48,076 bases of DNA from Myxococcota bacterium. Lineage in GTDB: Bacteria; Myxococcota; XYA12-FULL-58-9; JASMKV01. A model generated the notes under the pieces. It was not told the origin of the DNA and made no database searches. It worked only from the letters and a program-made list of their open reading frames with translations. This document shows, piece by piece, positions 1 through 8,249 of this stretch. The DNA lies in the NCBI GenBank assembly GCA_030749035.1, contig JASMKV010000262.1, forward strand, positions 1 to 48,076, in the 5' to 3' direction. Each line of letters opens with the position of its first letter. Position 1 is the stretch's first letter. The translations under genes were made by a program, and so were the position numbers.

Positions 1-1366
1 TTTGAACCTTTTTTTGTAGTGGTTGCATGAACATGACAACAATGATGCGTAGGTAATAGTAGGCGCCAACAGCGCTTGCCAAGACAGCGATGATGACTAA
101 GGGTGTCCGGCCAGCGTCAACAGCGGCTCCAAACATAGCCAATTTACCAAAAAAACCAACGCTTGGGGGTATCCCGGCAAGCCCAAGCATAAAAATACTC
201 ATGCATATACCAAGAAAGGGTTGGGCGGTGCCATATCCGGAAAGATCATCCATCGCCAAATTGCGCTTGGTCTGCCCACGATGCTCTAATGCGATAAGAA
301 CTCCAAAAGCGCCAACGGTCATAAATGTGTAGCCACAAAGATAGTATGCGATCCCCGAAATGGCTTCATGACTTGGCTGTGCGAGCCAGGCACTTAAGCC
401 AACAAAAATATACCCTGCATGGGCGATACTTGAGTATGCCAACATGCGTTTGATTTGTGTTTGTCGGATAGCAATGAGATTTCCTGTAAGCATGGTGATG
501 ATGGCTAAAAGCTCAAAGGCCTGGATGAGACTTTCGCCGGGTTTACCTTGACTCAAAATAGTGATGTCTACGAAGCGAATAAGTGCGGCAAAAGAGGCAG
601 CTTTGACACCAACGGCCATAAAGGCACTGACTGGGGTTGGAGATCCTTCATAAACATCCGGAGCCCACATATGAAAAGGCACGGCAGCGACCTTAAAGCC
701 CAATCCGCCGATGACCATGCTGATGCCGATCCAGCCGAGCAAGCCAGGCTGAGCGCTTTTAAATGCGCTGGAGATATTGGCATAGGTGATTGAGGCTTCC
801 CCTGAAATACGTCCGCATTCTCCATAGAGGAGTGCAATGCCGAAAAGCGCAAACGCCGAGGCAAAAGCGCCATAAAGAAAATATTTCATGGCGGCTTCCT
901 GGCTAAGCTTGGAGTGACGTAAATATCCGGCAAGGACGTATATGGCCAACGACATGGTTTCGATGCCAATAAAAAGATTAAGAAGATCACCGGCGGTTAT
1001 CACAACGAGCATACCGACTGTAGAGAGCAAAAGAAGACCAATAAATTCACCGACGGCGAGATCATGTTCCTTAAGATATGCAATGGCAAAAAGCAGTGAG
1101 AGTGCTGCACCAACGACGCTGATAAAGCCAAAAACGGAAGAGATTCCATCAAGAAGAACGCGGCCGTTAAAAACAGCAGCGTCGCTTTCATGTTTCCACA
1201 AAAGCCACCCAGAAAAGCTCAGCGCAATCAGTGCCAGGAAAGCGAGATGACTTACGTGTGTTGGGGCAGGACGATTTTCTCCACCAGCGACACTGAGTAA
1301 AAGCACAAGGGCCGCAGCGATAGCAACGACCGTTAAGGGCGTAATGGCGATAATCTCGTTTAACAT
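1..1366 (-). CDS. nuoN: NADH-quinone oxidoreductase subunit N (partial, C-terminus off the window)
   Basis: Membrane-arm subunit of complex I, one of three antiporter-like proton pumps. The minus-strand frame stays open from an ATG at 1366 to the window edge, giving about 455 codons. The usual length is 480-490, so about 30 residues are missing. Visible family marks are the antiporter core VPFHMWAPDVYEGSPTPVSA (about residues 228-247), the TQIKRMLAYSSIAHAGY segment, and a run of hydrophobic helices throughout. The ATG follows the nuoM stop directly (TAAATG), and the end of nuoM supplies an AAGGAAAAA ribosome site, so translation is probably coupled. It is the third gene of nuoL-nuoM-nuoN. The identification is secure; only the C-terminus is unknown. 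Confidence 0.97.
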   Translation of the reverse strand, partial: MLNEIIAITPLTVVAIAAALVLLLSVAGGENRPAPTHVSHLAFLALIALSFSGWLLWKHESDAAVFNGRVLLDGISSVFGFISVVGAALSLLFAIAYLKEHDLAVGEFIGLLLLSTVGMLVVITAGDLLNLFIGIETMSLAIYVLAGYLRHSKLSQEAAMKYFLYGAFASAFALFGIALLYGECGRISGEASITYANISSAFKSAQPGLLGWIGISMVIGGLGFKVAAVPFHMWAPDVYEGSPTPVSAFMAVGVKAASFAALIRFVDITILSQGKPGESLIQAFELLAIITMLTGNLIAIRQTQIKRMLAYSSIAHAGYIFVGLSAWLAQPSHEAISGIAYYLCGYTFMTVGAFGVLIALEHRGQTKRNLAMDDLSGYGTAQPFLGICMSIFMLGLAGIPPSVGFFGKLAMFGAAVDAGRTPLVIIAVLASAVGAYYYLRIIVVMFMQPLQKKVQ

Positions 1367-3316
1367 TTATTTTTCCTTAAAAATGCGATTGGATTTTGTC
1401 ACGTCAAGGCGGCGCAGGAGTTTTCCGCGTGGGGAAACTTTCAACTGCTTAATGTTTCGTGTGGGCAGTGTGGTTGGTCGTGAAGGTTTTCTCTGAAGCT
1501 TTTTCGGTGCGGCCACTTTTTTGTCGAGGACCTGGAGCCCTGCGCCTTGTCTTATATGTTTAACATAGGCGTTGACTGTGGGTTGGATGGCATCAAGACA
1601 GGGTTTGGGATAAACACCAAGGACAATGACCGCGAGGATAAAAGGGATAAAGATGAGGGTTTCTCGCCCGGACAAATCCTTGAGGTTTTGATTCTTTTTG
1701 TTTTTGAGTTCGCCATAAAACAAGGCTTGTACGGCAATGAGCAAGTACACAGCAGCAAAGATGACCCCCAGAGCGCCCAGAGCGCTGAGTAGGGCAAAGA
1801 TTTCCCGGAAAGGCTGTGTCGAAGCCCTGAATTCAAGAAGAGGTTGAATGAGTAGTCCGCCACCAAAAGTCGCCAAGGGTGGTCCTACGAGTACGAAGGC
1901 AGAGCATATGCTCAGGATAAAAGTGAAAATGAATGTCACTTGTCCGTGCTCTGCACTTTGCAGGCTCCACACTTTTCGCAGGATAAGAATAATCGCTAAA
2001 AGAGAAGAGAGTTGTAAAAGCCAGATGCCCGCACTGGCAAAGTCTCCACTTGTTAAAGCCAGAGGCAGGCCAGTGCTTTGAAATGCGCCAAGTAAAATCA
2101 TGAACTCGCCGACAAATCCGTTTAGCCCAGGCAGGCCCATAGAACTCAAGGCAATGATAATAAAAAAGAGTGCGTAGCGTGGCATGACTTGAGCCAGGCC
2201 ACCAAATTCAGACAACTCCCGGGTATGACGACGTTCATAAATGACCCCAACCAAGAGAAAAAGTGCACCAGTTGAAATGCCGTGGTTGACCATTTGGATA
2301 ACCGCACCACTTGTGCTGGTGGGCTCCAGAGCCAATATCCCAAGCATCACGAACCCCAGATGACTTACGGAAGAATATGCCACAAGGCGTTTGAGATCTT
2401 TTTGGACCATGGCCACGAGTGCACCATAAATAATACCGATGACAGCAAGTACGGTAAGGCTAGGTATGAAAAGAACGGCCGCCTTGGGAAAGAGCCACAT
2501 GGCGTAGCGCAAGAAACCAAAGGTGCCCAGTTTTAAGAGCACGCCCGCCAGGATGACTGAGCCGCCTGTGGGGGCTTCAACGTGTGCATCGGGCAACCAT
2601 GTGTGAAATGGAAACATGGGAACTTTAATCGCGAAGGCCAGAGCAAATGCAGCAAAAAGCCATATTTCGGCTTGGCCGAGATTCGCATTAGGCAATCGCT
2701 CGGTCAGCTCCACCCATGAAAAAGTAAGTCCACCTTGAGATTTGGTGCTCCAAACGGTGTAGATAATGGCGACAAGCATAAGAAGTGAGCCGCCCATGGT
2801 ATAGAGAAAGAATTTGAGTGCCGCATAGATGCGTCTTTGCCCACCCCAAATACCAATGAGAAAATACATGGGAATAAGCATGGCTTCCCAAAAGATGTAA
2901 AAGAGGAAGAGGTCGGTGGCGAGAAAAGCACCGAGCATGCCTGTTTGTAAAACGAGCATCGCGATACAGTATTCACGAGAGTATTTATCAATACTCGAGT
3001 AAGTGCTTAGGATGACTAAGGGCATAAGCGCGGCGCTTAAGAGGACAAGAAGAATGGAGAGGCCATCAATACCAAGGCTATAGCTGATGCCCATGGATGG
3101 AATCCATTCAGCTTTTTCGACAAGCTGCATGGCGGTATTTGTTGCATCAAAGCGTTGCCAGACCATGAACGTCAATAAGCATTCAATAAGGCTAAGGCCG
3201 ATGGTGAAGCCACGGGCTCCATTGTGCTCATGACGAGGAAAGGTCAAAAGAAGAAGCGCGCCGCCCAAAGGAAGAAAAATGACCAAGCTTAGCAAATGTG
3301 TGTCCAGAAAACCCAT
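1367..3316 (-). CDS. nuoM: NADH-quinone oxidoreductase subunit M, with unusual insertion and basic tail
   Basis: Proton-pumping membrane-arm subunit of complex I. It has the channel glutamate E144 in FWEAMLIPMY, the channel lysine K231 in AIKVPMFPFHTWLPDAH, and VQKDLKRLVAYSSVSHLGF at about 304-322. At 649 residues it is well above the usual 490-530. Two parts account for this. A stretch at about residues 413-505 lies between GEFMILLGAF and the helix LGVIFAAVYLL, which are normally almost adjacent, and it contains two hydrophobic segments. The C-terminus carries a Lys/Arg-rich tail (about 588-649) with no membrane helix. The whole is one uninterrupted frame. It starts 2 nt after the nuoL stop, with AGAGGAT as ribosome site. 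Confidence 0.96.
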   Translation of the reverse strand: MGFLDTHLLSLVIFLPLGGALLLLTFPRHEHNGARGFTIGLSLIECLLTFMVWQRFDATNTAMQLVEKAEWIPSMGISYSLGIDGLSILLVLLSAALMPLVILSTYSSIDKYSREYCIAMLVLQTGMLGAFLATDLFLFYIFWEAMLIPMYFLIGIWGGQRRIYAALKFFLYTMGGSLLMLVAIIYTVWSTKSQGGLTFSWVELTERLPNANLGQAEIWLFAAFALAFAIKVPMFPFHTWLPDAHVEAPTGGSVILAGVLLKLGTFGFLRYAMWLFPKAAVLFIPSLTVLAVIGIIYGALVAMVQKDLKRLVAYSSVSHLGFVMLGILALEPTSTSGAVIQMVNHGISTGALFLLVGVIYERRHTRELSEFGGLAQVMPRYALFFIIIALSSMGLPGLNGFVGEFMILLGAFQSTGLPLALTSGDFASAGIWLLQLSSLLAIILILRKVWSLQSAEHGQVTFIFTFILSICSAFVLVGPPLATFGGGLLIQPLLEFRASTQPFREIFALLSALGALGVIFAAVYLLIAVQALFYGELKNKKNQNLKDLSGRETLIFIPFILAVIVLGVYPKPCLDAIQPTVNAYVKHIRQGAGLQVLDKKVAAPKKLQRKPSRPTTLPTRNIKQLKVSPRGKLLRRLDVTKSNRIFKEK

Positions 3317-3318
3317 GA

Positions 3319-5352
3319 TTAATCTATCCTCTTGCTTGTGACCATCTGTGTGTTGCTGGTGGGTTGGAGAAGACTTGTTTCTGTTTTTTGCTGATAAGGC
3401 GTAAGCCAGCCATAGAGTAAGAGTGCTGCGGCGATAACAAAAATTGCCAGATAACGCTGAATGTTACCGTTATGAAAGAGTTGTCCGAGAACGCCCAGGT
3501 GGCGTGCCAGCCAGCCAGTGAAGTTGACAAGTCCATCAATAATGCGTTTATCGAGGCCTTCAAAAAGGACCAAGCGCGAAGTCCACTCCAAAGGTTTAAG
3601 CACGGTGATTTCGTAGAGTTCATCAATATGCCACTTCTCAAACAAACGGATATGGAGCCATTGGCCAAAGCCTTTTTCGGTGAATCGGCCTAAGGCAGGG
3701 TGAATTTTTTTGGCGTAGAGTACAAAGGCAAGAGCAAAACTGCTCAAGGCGACGAGTGTGGCCACGGTCATCAAAATGTACTCCGTGCGAGCGTGATCGC
3801 CACTCACGCCCGTCCCGGTTCCGACCGCGGGTACGAGCCAATGTGTAAAGGTGTTGTGTCCACCAAAGACGTGTGGCCAATCGGCCACGCCGGCAATGAT
3901 GGAAAGCAGAGCCAGCACGATAAGCGGTAAAGTCATGGTCCATGGCGATTCATGCACATGGGCAGCAACCTCTGGTTTGGCTCTTAAAGATCCCGAAAAG
4001 AAAGTGAGAAAAACCAATCGGGACATGTAGAACGCTGTTAATGCGGCGGCAGCGACGCCCGTCCCCCAGATGATTTTGGCATAGGGTGCAAAAGTACTGG
4101 AAAAACTTCCTGCATCTGCAGAAAAGGCACTCCACAAAATGGCGTCTTTTGAAATAAATCCAGACAGAAATGGAAAACCAACAATGGCGAGTGTGGCAAT
4201 GCCGAATGTGGCAAAGGTGATGGGAAGTTTACGCCAGAGTCCGCCCATTTCCCGCATATCTTGCTCATCGCTCATGGCGTGTATCACAGAGCCAGAACCC
4301 AGAAAAAGGCAGGCTTTAAAGAATGCGTGGGTGACCAGGTGAAAAACGGCTGCCGCATAAGCGCCAACCCCCGCCGCGATGAACATAAAGCCGAGCTGAC
4401 TTACGGTGGAATAGGCGAGGACTTTTTTGATGTCATTTTGTACGAGGCCAATCGTTGCGGCAAACAATGCCGTGATCGCACCAATAGATGCCATGGTGAG
4501 CATAGCCACGGGTGAGAGTGTAAAAACAAAATGTAAACGTGCTGACATATAAACCCCAGCGGTGACCATGGTTGCGGCATGAATCAGGGCTGACACAGGC
4601 GTGGGGCCCGCCATGGCATCGGGCAACCAAACGTAAAGCGGGACTTGCGCACTCTTTCCCGCGGCGCCCAAAAGCAGCAGGAGTCCAACAGCGGTGGCGA
4701 CGGCAACGGAGATTTGACCACCCAGCGCGGCTTCTTTAATGCCGCTAAATTCAAGGGTGCCAAGTTCACGAAAGAGAATGAGCATGGCCAAAATAAATCC
4801 AACATCACCGATACGGTTGACCACAAAAGCTTTTTTACCGGCTTTGGATTTTTCGATATCTTTGTACCAAAACCCGATCAGCAAGTAGGAGCAGAGTCCG
4901 ACACCCTCCCAGCCGACAAACATGATGGGCAGGGAGTCGCCAAGTACCAGGATGAGCATGGCAAAGGTGAATAGATTTAAATACGCAAAGTATCGTGCAA
5001 AGGCAGGATCGTGGCTCATATAGCCGACTGAATACAGATGAATCAGAAATCCCACACCGGTAATGACCAGCATCATCACGATGCTCAAATGGTCGGCATT
5101 GAATCCAACATGAATGCTGTGGGTGGCCAAAGGAATCCATTCAAAGAGTTGGACACGGATTTGTTCGGGGCCGGCGTCGGCACTGAGCAGTCCAAAGAGA
5201 TAGAGTCCCAAAGCAAAGGCGCTTAGCACAGTGCCACAGGCAAGCCATGAGACGAGCAAGCGTGGTAAGCGATGTCCCCAGAGCCCGTTGAAGGTGGCGC
5301 CAAGAAGCGGCAGAAGAACAGCAAGGCTTAAGCATTGTTCGGGGCTCGGCAT
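3319..5352 (-). CDS. nuoL: NADH-quinone oxidoreductase subunit L
   Basis: Distal proton-pumping subunit of complex I, 677 residues, with more than a dozen predicted membrane helices. Family marks are E149 in GWEGVGLCSYLLIGFW, K233 in AAGKSAQVPLYVWLPDAMAGPTPVSALIHAATMV, and DIKKVLAYSTVSQLGF. The C-terminal region has the shape of the long lateral helix that clamps NuoM and NuoN. It is the first gene of a tight nuoL-M-N run. Upstream is a divergent promoter region and hinT, not nuoK, so the subunits A-K must lie elsewhere. An AAGGGA sequence stands about 10 nt before the ATG. Confidence 0.97.
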   Translation of the reverse strand: MPSPEQCLSLAVLLPLLGATFNGLWGHRLPRLLVSWLACGTVLSAFALGLYLFGLLSADAGPEQIRVQLFEWIPLATHSIHVGFNADHLSIVMMLVITGVGFLIHLYSVGYMSHDPAFARYFAYLNLFTFAMLILVLGDSLPIMFVGWEGVGLCSYLLIGFWYKDIEKSKAGKKAFVVNRIGDVGFILAMLILFRELGTLEFSGIKEAALGGQISVAVATAVGLLLLLGAAGKSAQVPLYVWLPDAMAGPTPVSALIHAATMVTAGVYMSARLHFVFTLSPVAMLTMASIGAITALFAATIGLVQNDIKKVLAYSTVSQLGFMFIAAGVGAYAAAVFHLVTHAFFKACLFLGSGSVIHAMSDEQDMREMGGLWRKLPITFATFGIATLAIVGFPFLSGFISKDAILWSAFSADAGSFSSTFAPYAKIIWGTGVAAAALTAFYMSRLVFLTFFSGSLRAKPEVAAHVHESPWTMTLPLIVLALLSIIAGVADWPHVFGGHNTFTHWLVPAVGTGTGVSGDHARTEYILMTVATLVALSSFALAFVLYAKKIHPALGRFTEKGFGQWLHIRLFEKWHIDELYEITVLKPLEWTSRLVLFEGLDKRIIDGLVNFTGWLARHLGVLGQLFHNGNIQRYLAIFVIAAALLLYGWLTPYQQKTETSLLQPTSNTQMVTSKRID

Positions 5353-5591
5353 GGTCTTGTTCCCTTATTCTTTGATAACCTTTTATGCCGCAGGTGATTC
5401 TCTGCAAAACACCATCGGCCAACTCTAAGTGCAAGTGATTGTTTAGGATCTCTCGCTGCCAGAGTCAAGGGAAGGAGGCTCTGGAGAAGAATGAATTACA
5501 CTAAAATTGTGCATGGTTTTGTGGGCTTGATGTAGGGCATGTTTTGGGAAAAATAATTTCATTTTGGTCAGACTTGGGCTAGATCGAGTGC

Positions 5592-6002
5592 ATGGCAGAG
5601 ACTATTTTTAAGAAGATTATTGCGCGGGAAATTCCTGCAGACATTGTTTACGAGGATGACGATGTCCTGGCGTTTTTGGATATTAATCCCCTTTCAAAGG
5701 GCCATACACTGGTGATCCCCAAGGAGCCGGCAGAGACTCTCGATCAACTCTCAGCTGATGCGGCAGCGGCCGTGGGGCGTGTTTTACCGCGTGTGGCTAA
5801 AGCCGTTTTGCGTGCCACAGGCGCCAAAGATTTCAATGTGTTGCAGAATAATGGTACAGCGGCGCATCAGGCGGTGTTGCATGTGCATTTTCATATTATC
5901 CCCAGAGCAGGAAAGGATGGTTTGGGGATTGGCTGGCCAACACAAAGGTTAGAGCCACACGAGGCTAAGCTTCTGGCACAGCAGATTAAGAGTCATTTAT
6001 AG
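5592..6002 (+). CDS. hinT: HIT-family nucleotide hydrolase (HinT-like)
   Basis: Small cytoplasmic purine-nucleoside phosphoramidase of the histidine triad family, 136 residues, which is normal length. The triad HVHFHII is at H97, H99 and H101; H99 is the expected nucleophile. DINPLSKGHTLVIPK (30-44) and the FNVLQNNGTAAHQ segment are typical of the family. The physiological substrate is not clear from the sequence. It is divergent from nuoL and convergent with obgE: its TAG stop overlaps the obgE stop by 6 nt, leaving no room for a terminator. The ribosome site is weak. Confidence 0.93.
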   Translation: MAETIFKKIIAREIPADIVYEDDDVLAFLDINPLSKGHTLVIPKEPAETLDQLSADAAAAVGRVLPRVAKAVLRATGAKDFNVLQNNGTAAHQAVLHVHFHIIPRAGKDGLGIGWPTQRLEPHEAKLLAQQIKSHL

Positions 6003-7052
6003 CGGTGCCGCGGCGGGGATCTTATCCTCAGGATCGGCCTCTTTGCTTTGCTGTAGCGCGTGCCCCAGATGCTTGACCAAGTTGTCGATGCCCACCCCTG
6101 AAGCCGCAGAAATCGCGAAAAAGGGCAGATTTTTGTCTTTGGCGTAGGCGGCCACTTCGGCTTCATAGGCTTGTACGAAGTCGAGATCCATGCGGTTTAA
6201 CACCAGGGTTCGCGGCACTTGTGCCAATTTGGGGTTGTGCTTTTGTATTTCCATCTCAATGGCTTCAAAATCAGGTAGAGGCTCTCGTTCGTCTAAATCC
6301 GGTTCAACTGTAATCAGATGCACAATATGTTTGACGCGCTCGACATGGCGTAGAAATTGTGTGCCCAAACCGGTGCCTTGGTGGGCGCCGACAACGAGGC
6401 CTGGAACATCGGCGACGACAAAGTGTTCGTGCAGACCAAAATGGACCACGCCTAAGTTGGGCACCAAAGTGGTAAAGGGGTAATCTGCAATTTTGGGTCT
6501 GGCTGCGGAGATTTTCGAGATAAGCAGTGATTTACCCACATTTGGGAAACCAATCAGACCCACATCAGCCAGCAATTTAAGTTCAAGACGAATTTCCAGC
6601 TCTTCGCCAGGTTCGCCAGGTTGTGAGATACGCGGTGCCTTATGTGTAGAGCTTTTAAAGTGTAAATTTCCTTTGCCGCCGCGTCCACCGTTGGCGACGA
6701 TAAAAGACATACCATCTGCATGCAGATCGGCTAAGTTTTCATTCGTTTCCGCATTGATGATCACCGTACCCACTGGGACCTTTACAATTTTATCGTCGGC
6801 ATTTTTACCCGATTTTTGTCGGCCTTCACCGGGGCTGCCATTTCTTGCCATTTGTCGGGGGTGGTAACGATAATCCAATAATGTTGAAAGTGAAGAATCG
6901 GCTTTTAAAATAACAGAGCCACCATCACCGCCGTTGCCGCCATCAGGCCCGCCGCGGGGGACATTGGCTTCTCGACGAAAAGAGACACAGCCCGCACCAC
7001 CTTTACCGGAGCGGGCGTAGATTTTAGCAATATCTACAAATTTATAGCCCAA
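5997..7052 (-). CDS. obgE: Obg family GTPase
   Basis: Ribosome-associated GTPase needed for late 50S assembly. The N-terminal Obg fold is glycine-rich (VSFRREANVPRGGPDGGNGG, about 24-43), and the G domain begins at about residue 160. The P-loop reads GFPNVGKSLLIS: the GKS is intact, but the following Thr/Ser of the family is Leu. G4 is NRMD and G5 is ISAAS. The length of 351 is normal. The only start that keeps the conserved KFVD N-terminus is a TTG at 7052, with no clear Shine-Dalgarno, suggesting low or coupled translation after rpmA, which ends 11 nt upstream. Order rplU-rpmA-obgE is the common bacterial arrangement. Confidence 0.95.
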   Translation of the reverse strand: MGYKFVDIAKIYARSGKGGAGCVSFRREANVPRGGPDGGNGGDGGSVILKADSSLSTLLDYRYHPRQMARNGSPGEGRQKSGKNADDKIVKVPVGTVIINAETNENLADLHADGMSFIVANGGRGGKGNLHFKSSTHKAPRISQPGEPGEELEIRLELKLLADVGLIGFPNVGKSLLISKISAARPKIADYPFTTLVPNLGVVHFGLHEHFVVADVPGLVVGAHQGTGLGTQFLRHVERVKHIVHLITVEPDLDEREPLPDFEAIEMEIQKHNPKLAQVPRTLVLNRMDLDFVQAYEAEVAAYAKDKNLPFFAISAASGVGIDNLVKHLGHALQQSKEADPEDKIPAAAPL

Positions 7053-7063
7053 TGTATTGTGAT

Positions 7064-7321
7064 TTAAGAGGCGACGGGTGCAACTGCTGCAGTCGTTTTG
7101 CCGCGTTTTTGTTGGTAGCTCACACGACCGTCAATTTTAGCGAAGAGTGTAAAGTCTTTGCCTTGGCCAACATTGGTTCCAGGCCAGATTTTATTACCAA
7201 CCTGTCGAACCAGAATGTTACCCGCATTCACAACCATGCCATCTGATCTTTTCACACCACGATATTTTGGATTTGAATCGCGACCGTTACGGGTTGAGCC
7301 CTGTCCTTTTTTGTGTGCCAT
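7064..7321 (-). CDS. rpmA: 50S ribosomal protein L27
   Basis: Ribosomal protein whose N-terminus reaches the peptidyl-transferase centre. The 85-residue product begins [16 protein letters not shown] and continues [20 protein letters not shown], the standard L27 signature. There is no Firmicutes-type N-terminal prepeptide. A GGGG ribosome site lies in the last codons of rplU, 3 nt upstream, so the two are co-translated. The C-terminus is slightly alanine/valine-rich but of ordinary length. Confidence 0.98.
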   Translation of the reverse strand: MAHKKGQGSTRNGRDSNPKYRGVKRSDGMVVNAGNILVRQVGNKIWPGTNVGQGKDFTLFAKIDGRVSYQQKRGKTTAAVAPVAS

Positions 7322-7324
7322 TTT

Positions 7325-7636
7325 TTACCCCGTTATTTCGATGATTTCAATTTCAGTGTAGGGTTGACGATGTCCGATGGTTTTGTGAAAGCCCTTACGA
7401 CGCTTCTTTTTAAACACATCAATTTTAGCATGCTTATCATGGGCGAGTATTTTTGCACTTACACTGGCACCCTCGACAAGAGGTTGACCAATTTTGGGCG
7501 TCTCTTCGCCGCCAATCATGAGAACATCATCAAGAGTTAAGGTTGTGCCAACTTCACCGGATAACGTATCGACTTTAAGCTTATCGCCCTTGCTCACCCG
7601 GTGCTGTTTGCCACTGTTTCGAATTACTGCATACAT
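7325..7636 (-). CDS. rplU: 50S ribosomal protein L21
   Basis: Ribosomal large-subunit protein, 103 residues, with typical start MYAVIRNSGKQHRVSKGDKL and C-terminal KKRRKGFHKTIGHRQPYTEIEI. It is the first gene of rplU-rpmA-obgE. The upstream 144 nt are non-coding and hold a good -35 box. A purine block (GGGGGGATAAAG) stands before the ATG. The leader is long enough for feedback regulation, but I see no motif that proves it. Confidence 0.98.
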   Translation of the reverse strand: MYAVIRNSGKQHRVSKGDKLKVDTLSGEVGTTLTLDDVLMIGGEETPKIGQPLVEGASVSAKILAHDKHAKIDVFKKKRRKGFHKTIGHRQPYTEIEIIEITG

Positions 7637-7683
7637 GTCTTTATCCCCCCGACTCTAGTCTAGGCTCGGAATTTTAGAGGCTG

Positions 7684-7713
7684 CTCTTACGAGAAAATCA
7701 ACAGGGTTGTCAA
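7684..7713 (-). promoter_or_regulatory. Probable sigma-70 promoter of rplU-rpmA-obgE
   Basis: On the minus strand a perfect -35 hexamer TTGACA (7713-7708) is followed after 18 nt by TAAGAG (7689-7684), a poor -10 match. It would start transcription about 40 nt upstream of rplU. The call rests mainly on the exact -35 and on the position. Confidence 0.45.
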
Positions 7714-7780
7714 GCCGATAGCACTCTTGTCTGCATTTTCCCTTTGGAAACCTGATCTTATCCGGGTTTTCTGCTCAAAT

Positions 7781-8143
7781 TTAACCTTTACGACAGGGAA
7801 CGCCGTGAGATTGGAGAAATGCAGCCACTTTTTGCTTCTGCGCATCGCTCATTTCAACCAGCGATAGGGCTAAACCAGGAATACGGTCAAAAAAGTTGTC
7901 TGGATCGTACTCAATCGTACGCACAACTTTCGCTTTAATTTCAAAGGGTAATTGCTCTTCTTCGCTCACATCGGGCATCAGCGTGACGACTGTTTCGGCG
8001 CTAAGTTCATGGTGGGTTTCAATAAAAAGCCCAGTCTCCGAGACATCGATAACACTGCCTGACCAAAATCCGTCACCCGTATCATAGATCATACTCAGAC
8101 CGTTGACATGATATCGTGGTGCTCTGTCTGTGTGCCCTGCCAT
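7781..8143 (-). CDS. PilZ-domain protein
   Basis: Single-domain PilZ protein of 120 residues. The second c-di-GMP-binding motif is clear (DVSETG, about 33-38, fitting D/N-x-S-x-x-G), as is the closing strand GLALSLVEMS. The first motif is incomplete: only RAPR (residues 7-10) is present where RxxxR is expected, with Asp at the first position. It may therefore bind c-di-GMP weakly or act as a protein-interaction module. It stands alone between rplU and kdsD on the minus strand. Candidate outputs in the window are the type IV pilus and MglA, but no link is shown by the sequence. Confidence 0.82.
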   Translation of the reverse strand: MAGHTDRAPRYHVNGLSMIYDTGDGFWSGSVIDVSETGLFIETHHELSAETVVTLMPDVSEEEQLPFEIKAKVVRTIEYDPDNFFDRIPGLALSLVEMSDAQKQKVAAFLQSHGVPCRKG

Positions 8144-8214
8144 TGTTATACACTCCTGAACGCTATTTAACGGTTATTGGTCGAAGATACAACACCCCAA
8201 GTATGAAATTTCAA

Positions 8215-8234
8215 GCAGCCTTATTTTACGCTGC
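8215..8234 (-). terminator. Weak hairpin downstream of kdsD
   Basis: GCAGC and GCTGC arms (8215-8219, 8230-8234) form a 5-bp stem with a 10-nt loop just after the kdsD stop, followed on the minus strand by TTGAAATTT. It is short, so this is only a possible terminator separating kdsD from the PilZ gene. Confidence 0.3.
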
Positions 8235-8249
8235 GTCCAATGTCATAGT

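Noticed and set aside
1802-2080. Frameshift or fusion as the cause of the long NuoM
   Set aside because: The frame is open without interruption and both flanks match NuoM in the same frame. The insert is hydrophobic as expected of a membrane protein, so it is treated as a real insertion.
5459-5484. CCAGAG/CTCTGG inverted repeat in the nuoL-hinT region
   Set aside because: The stem is only 6 bp with a 14-nt loop, has no U-tract, and sits between divergent starts where a terminator is not expected.
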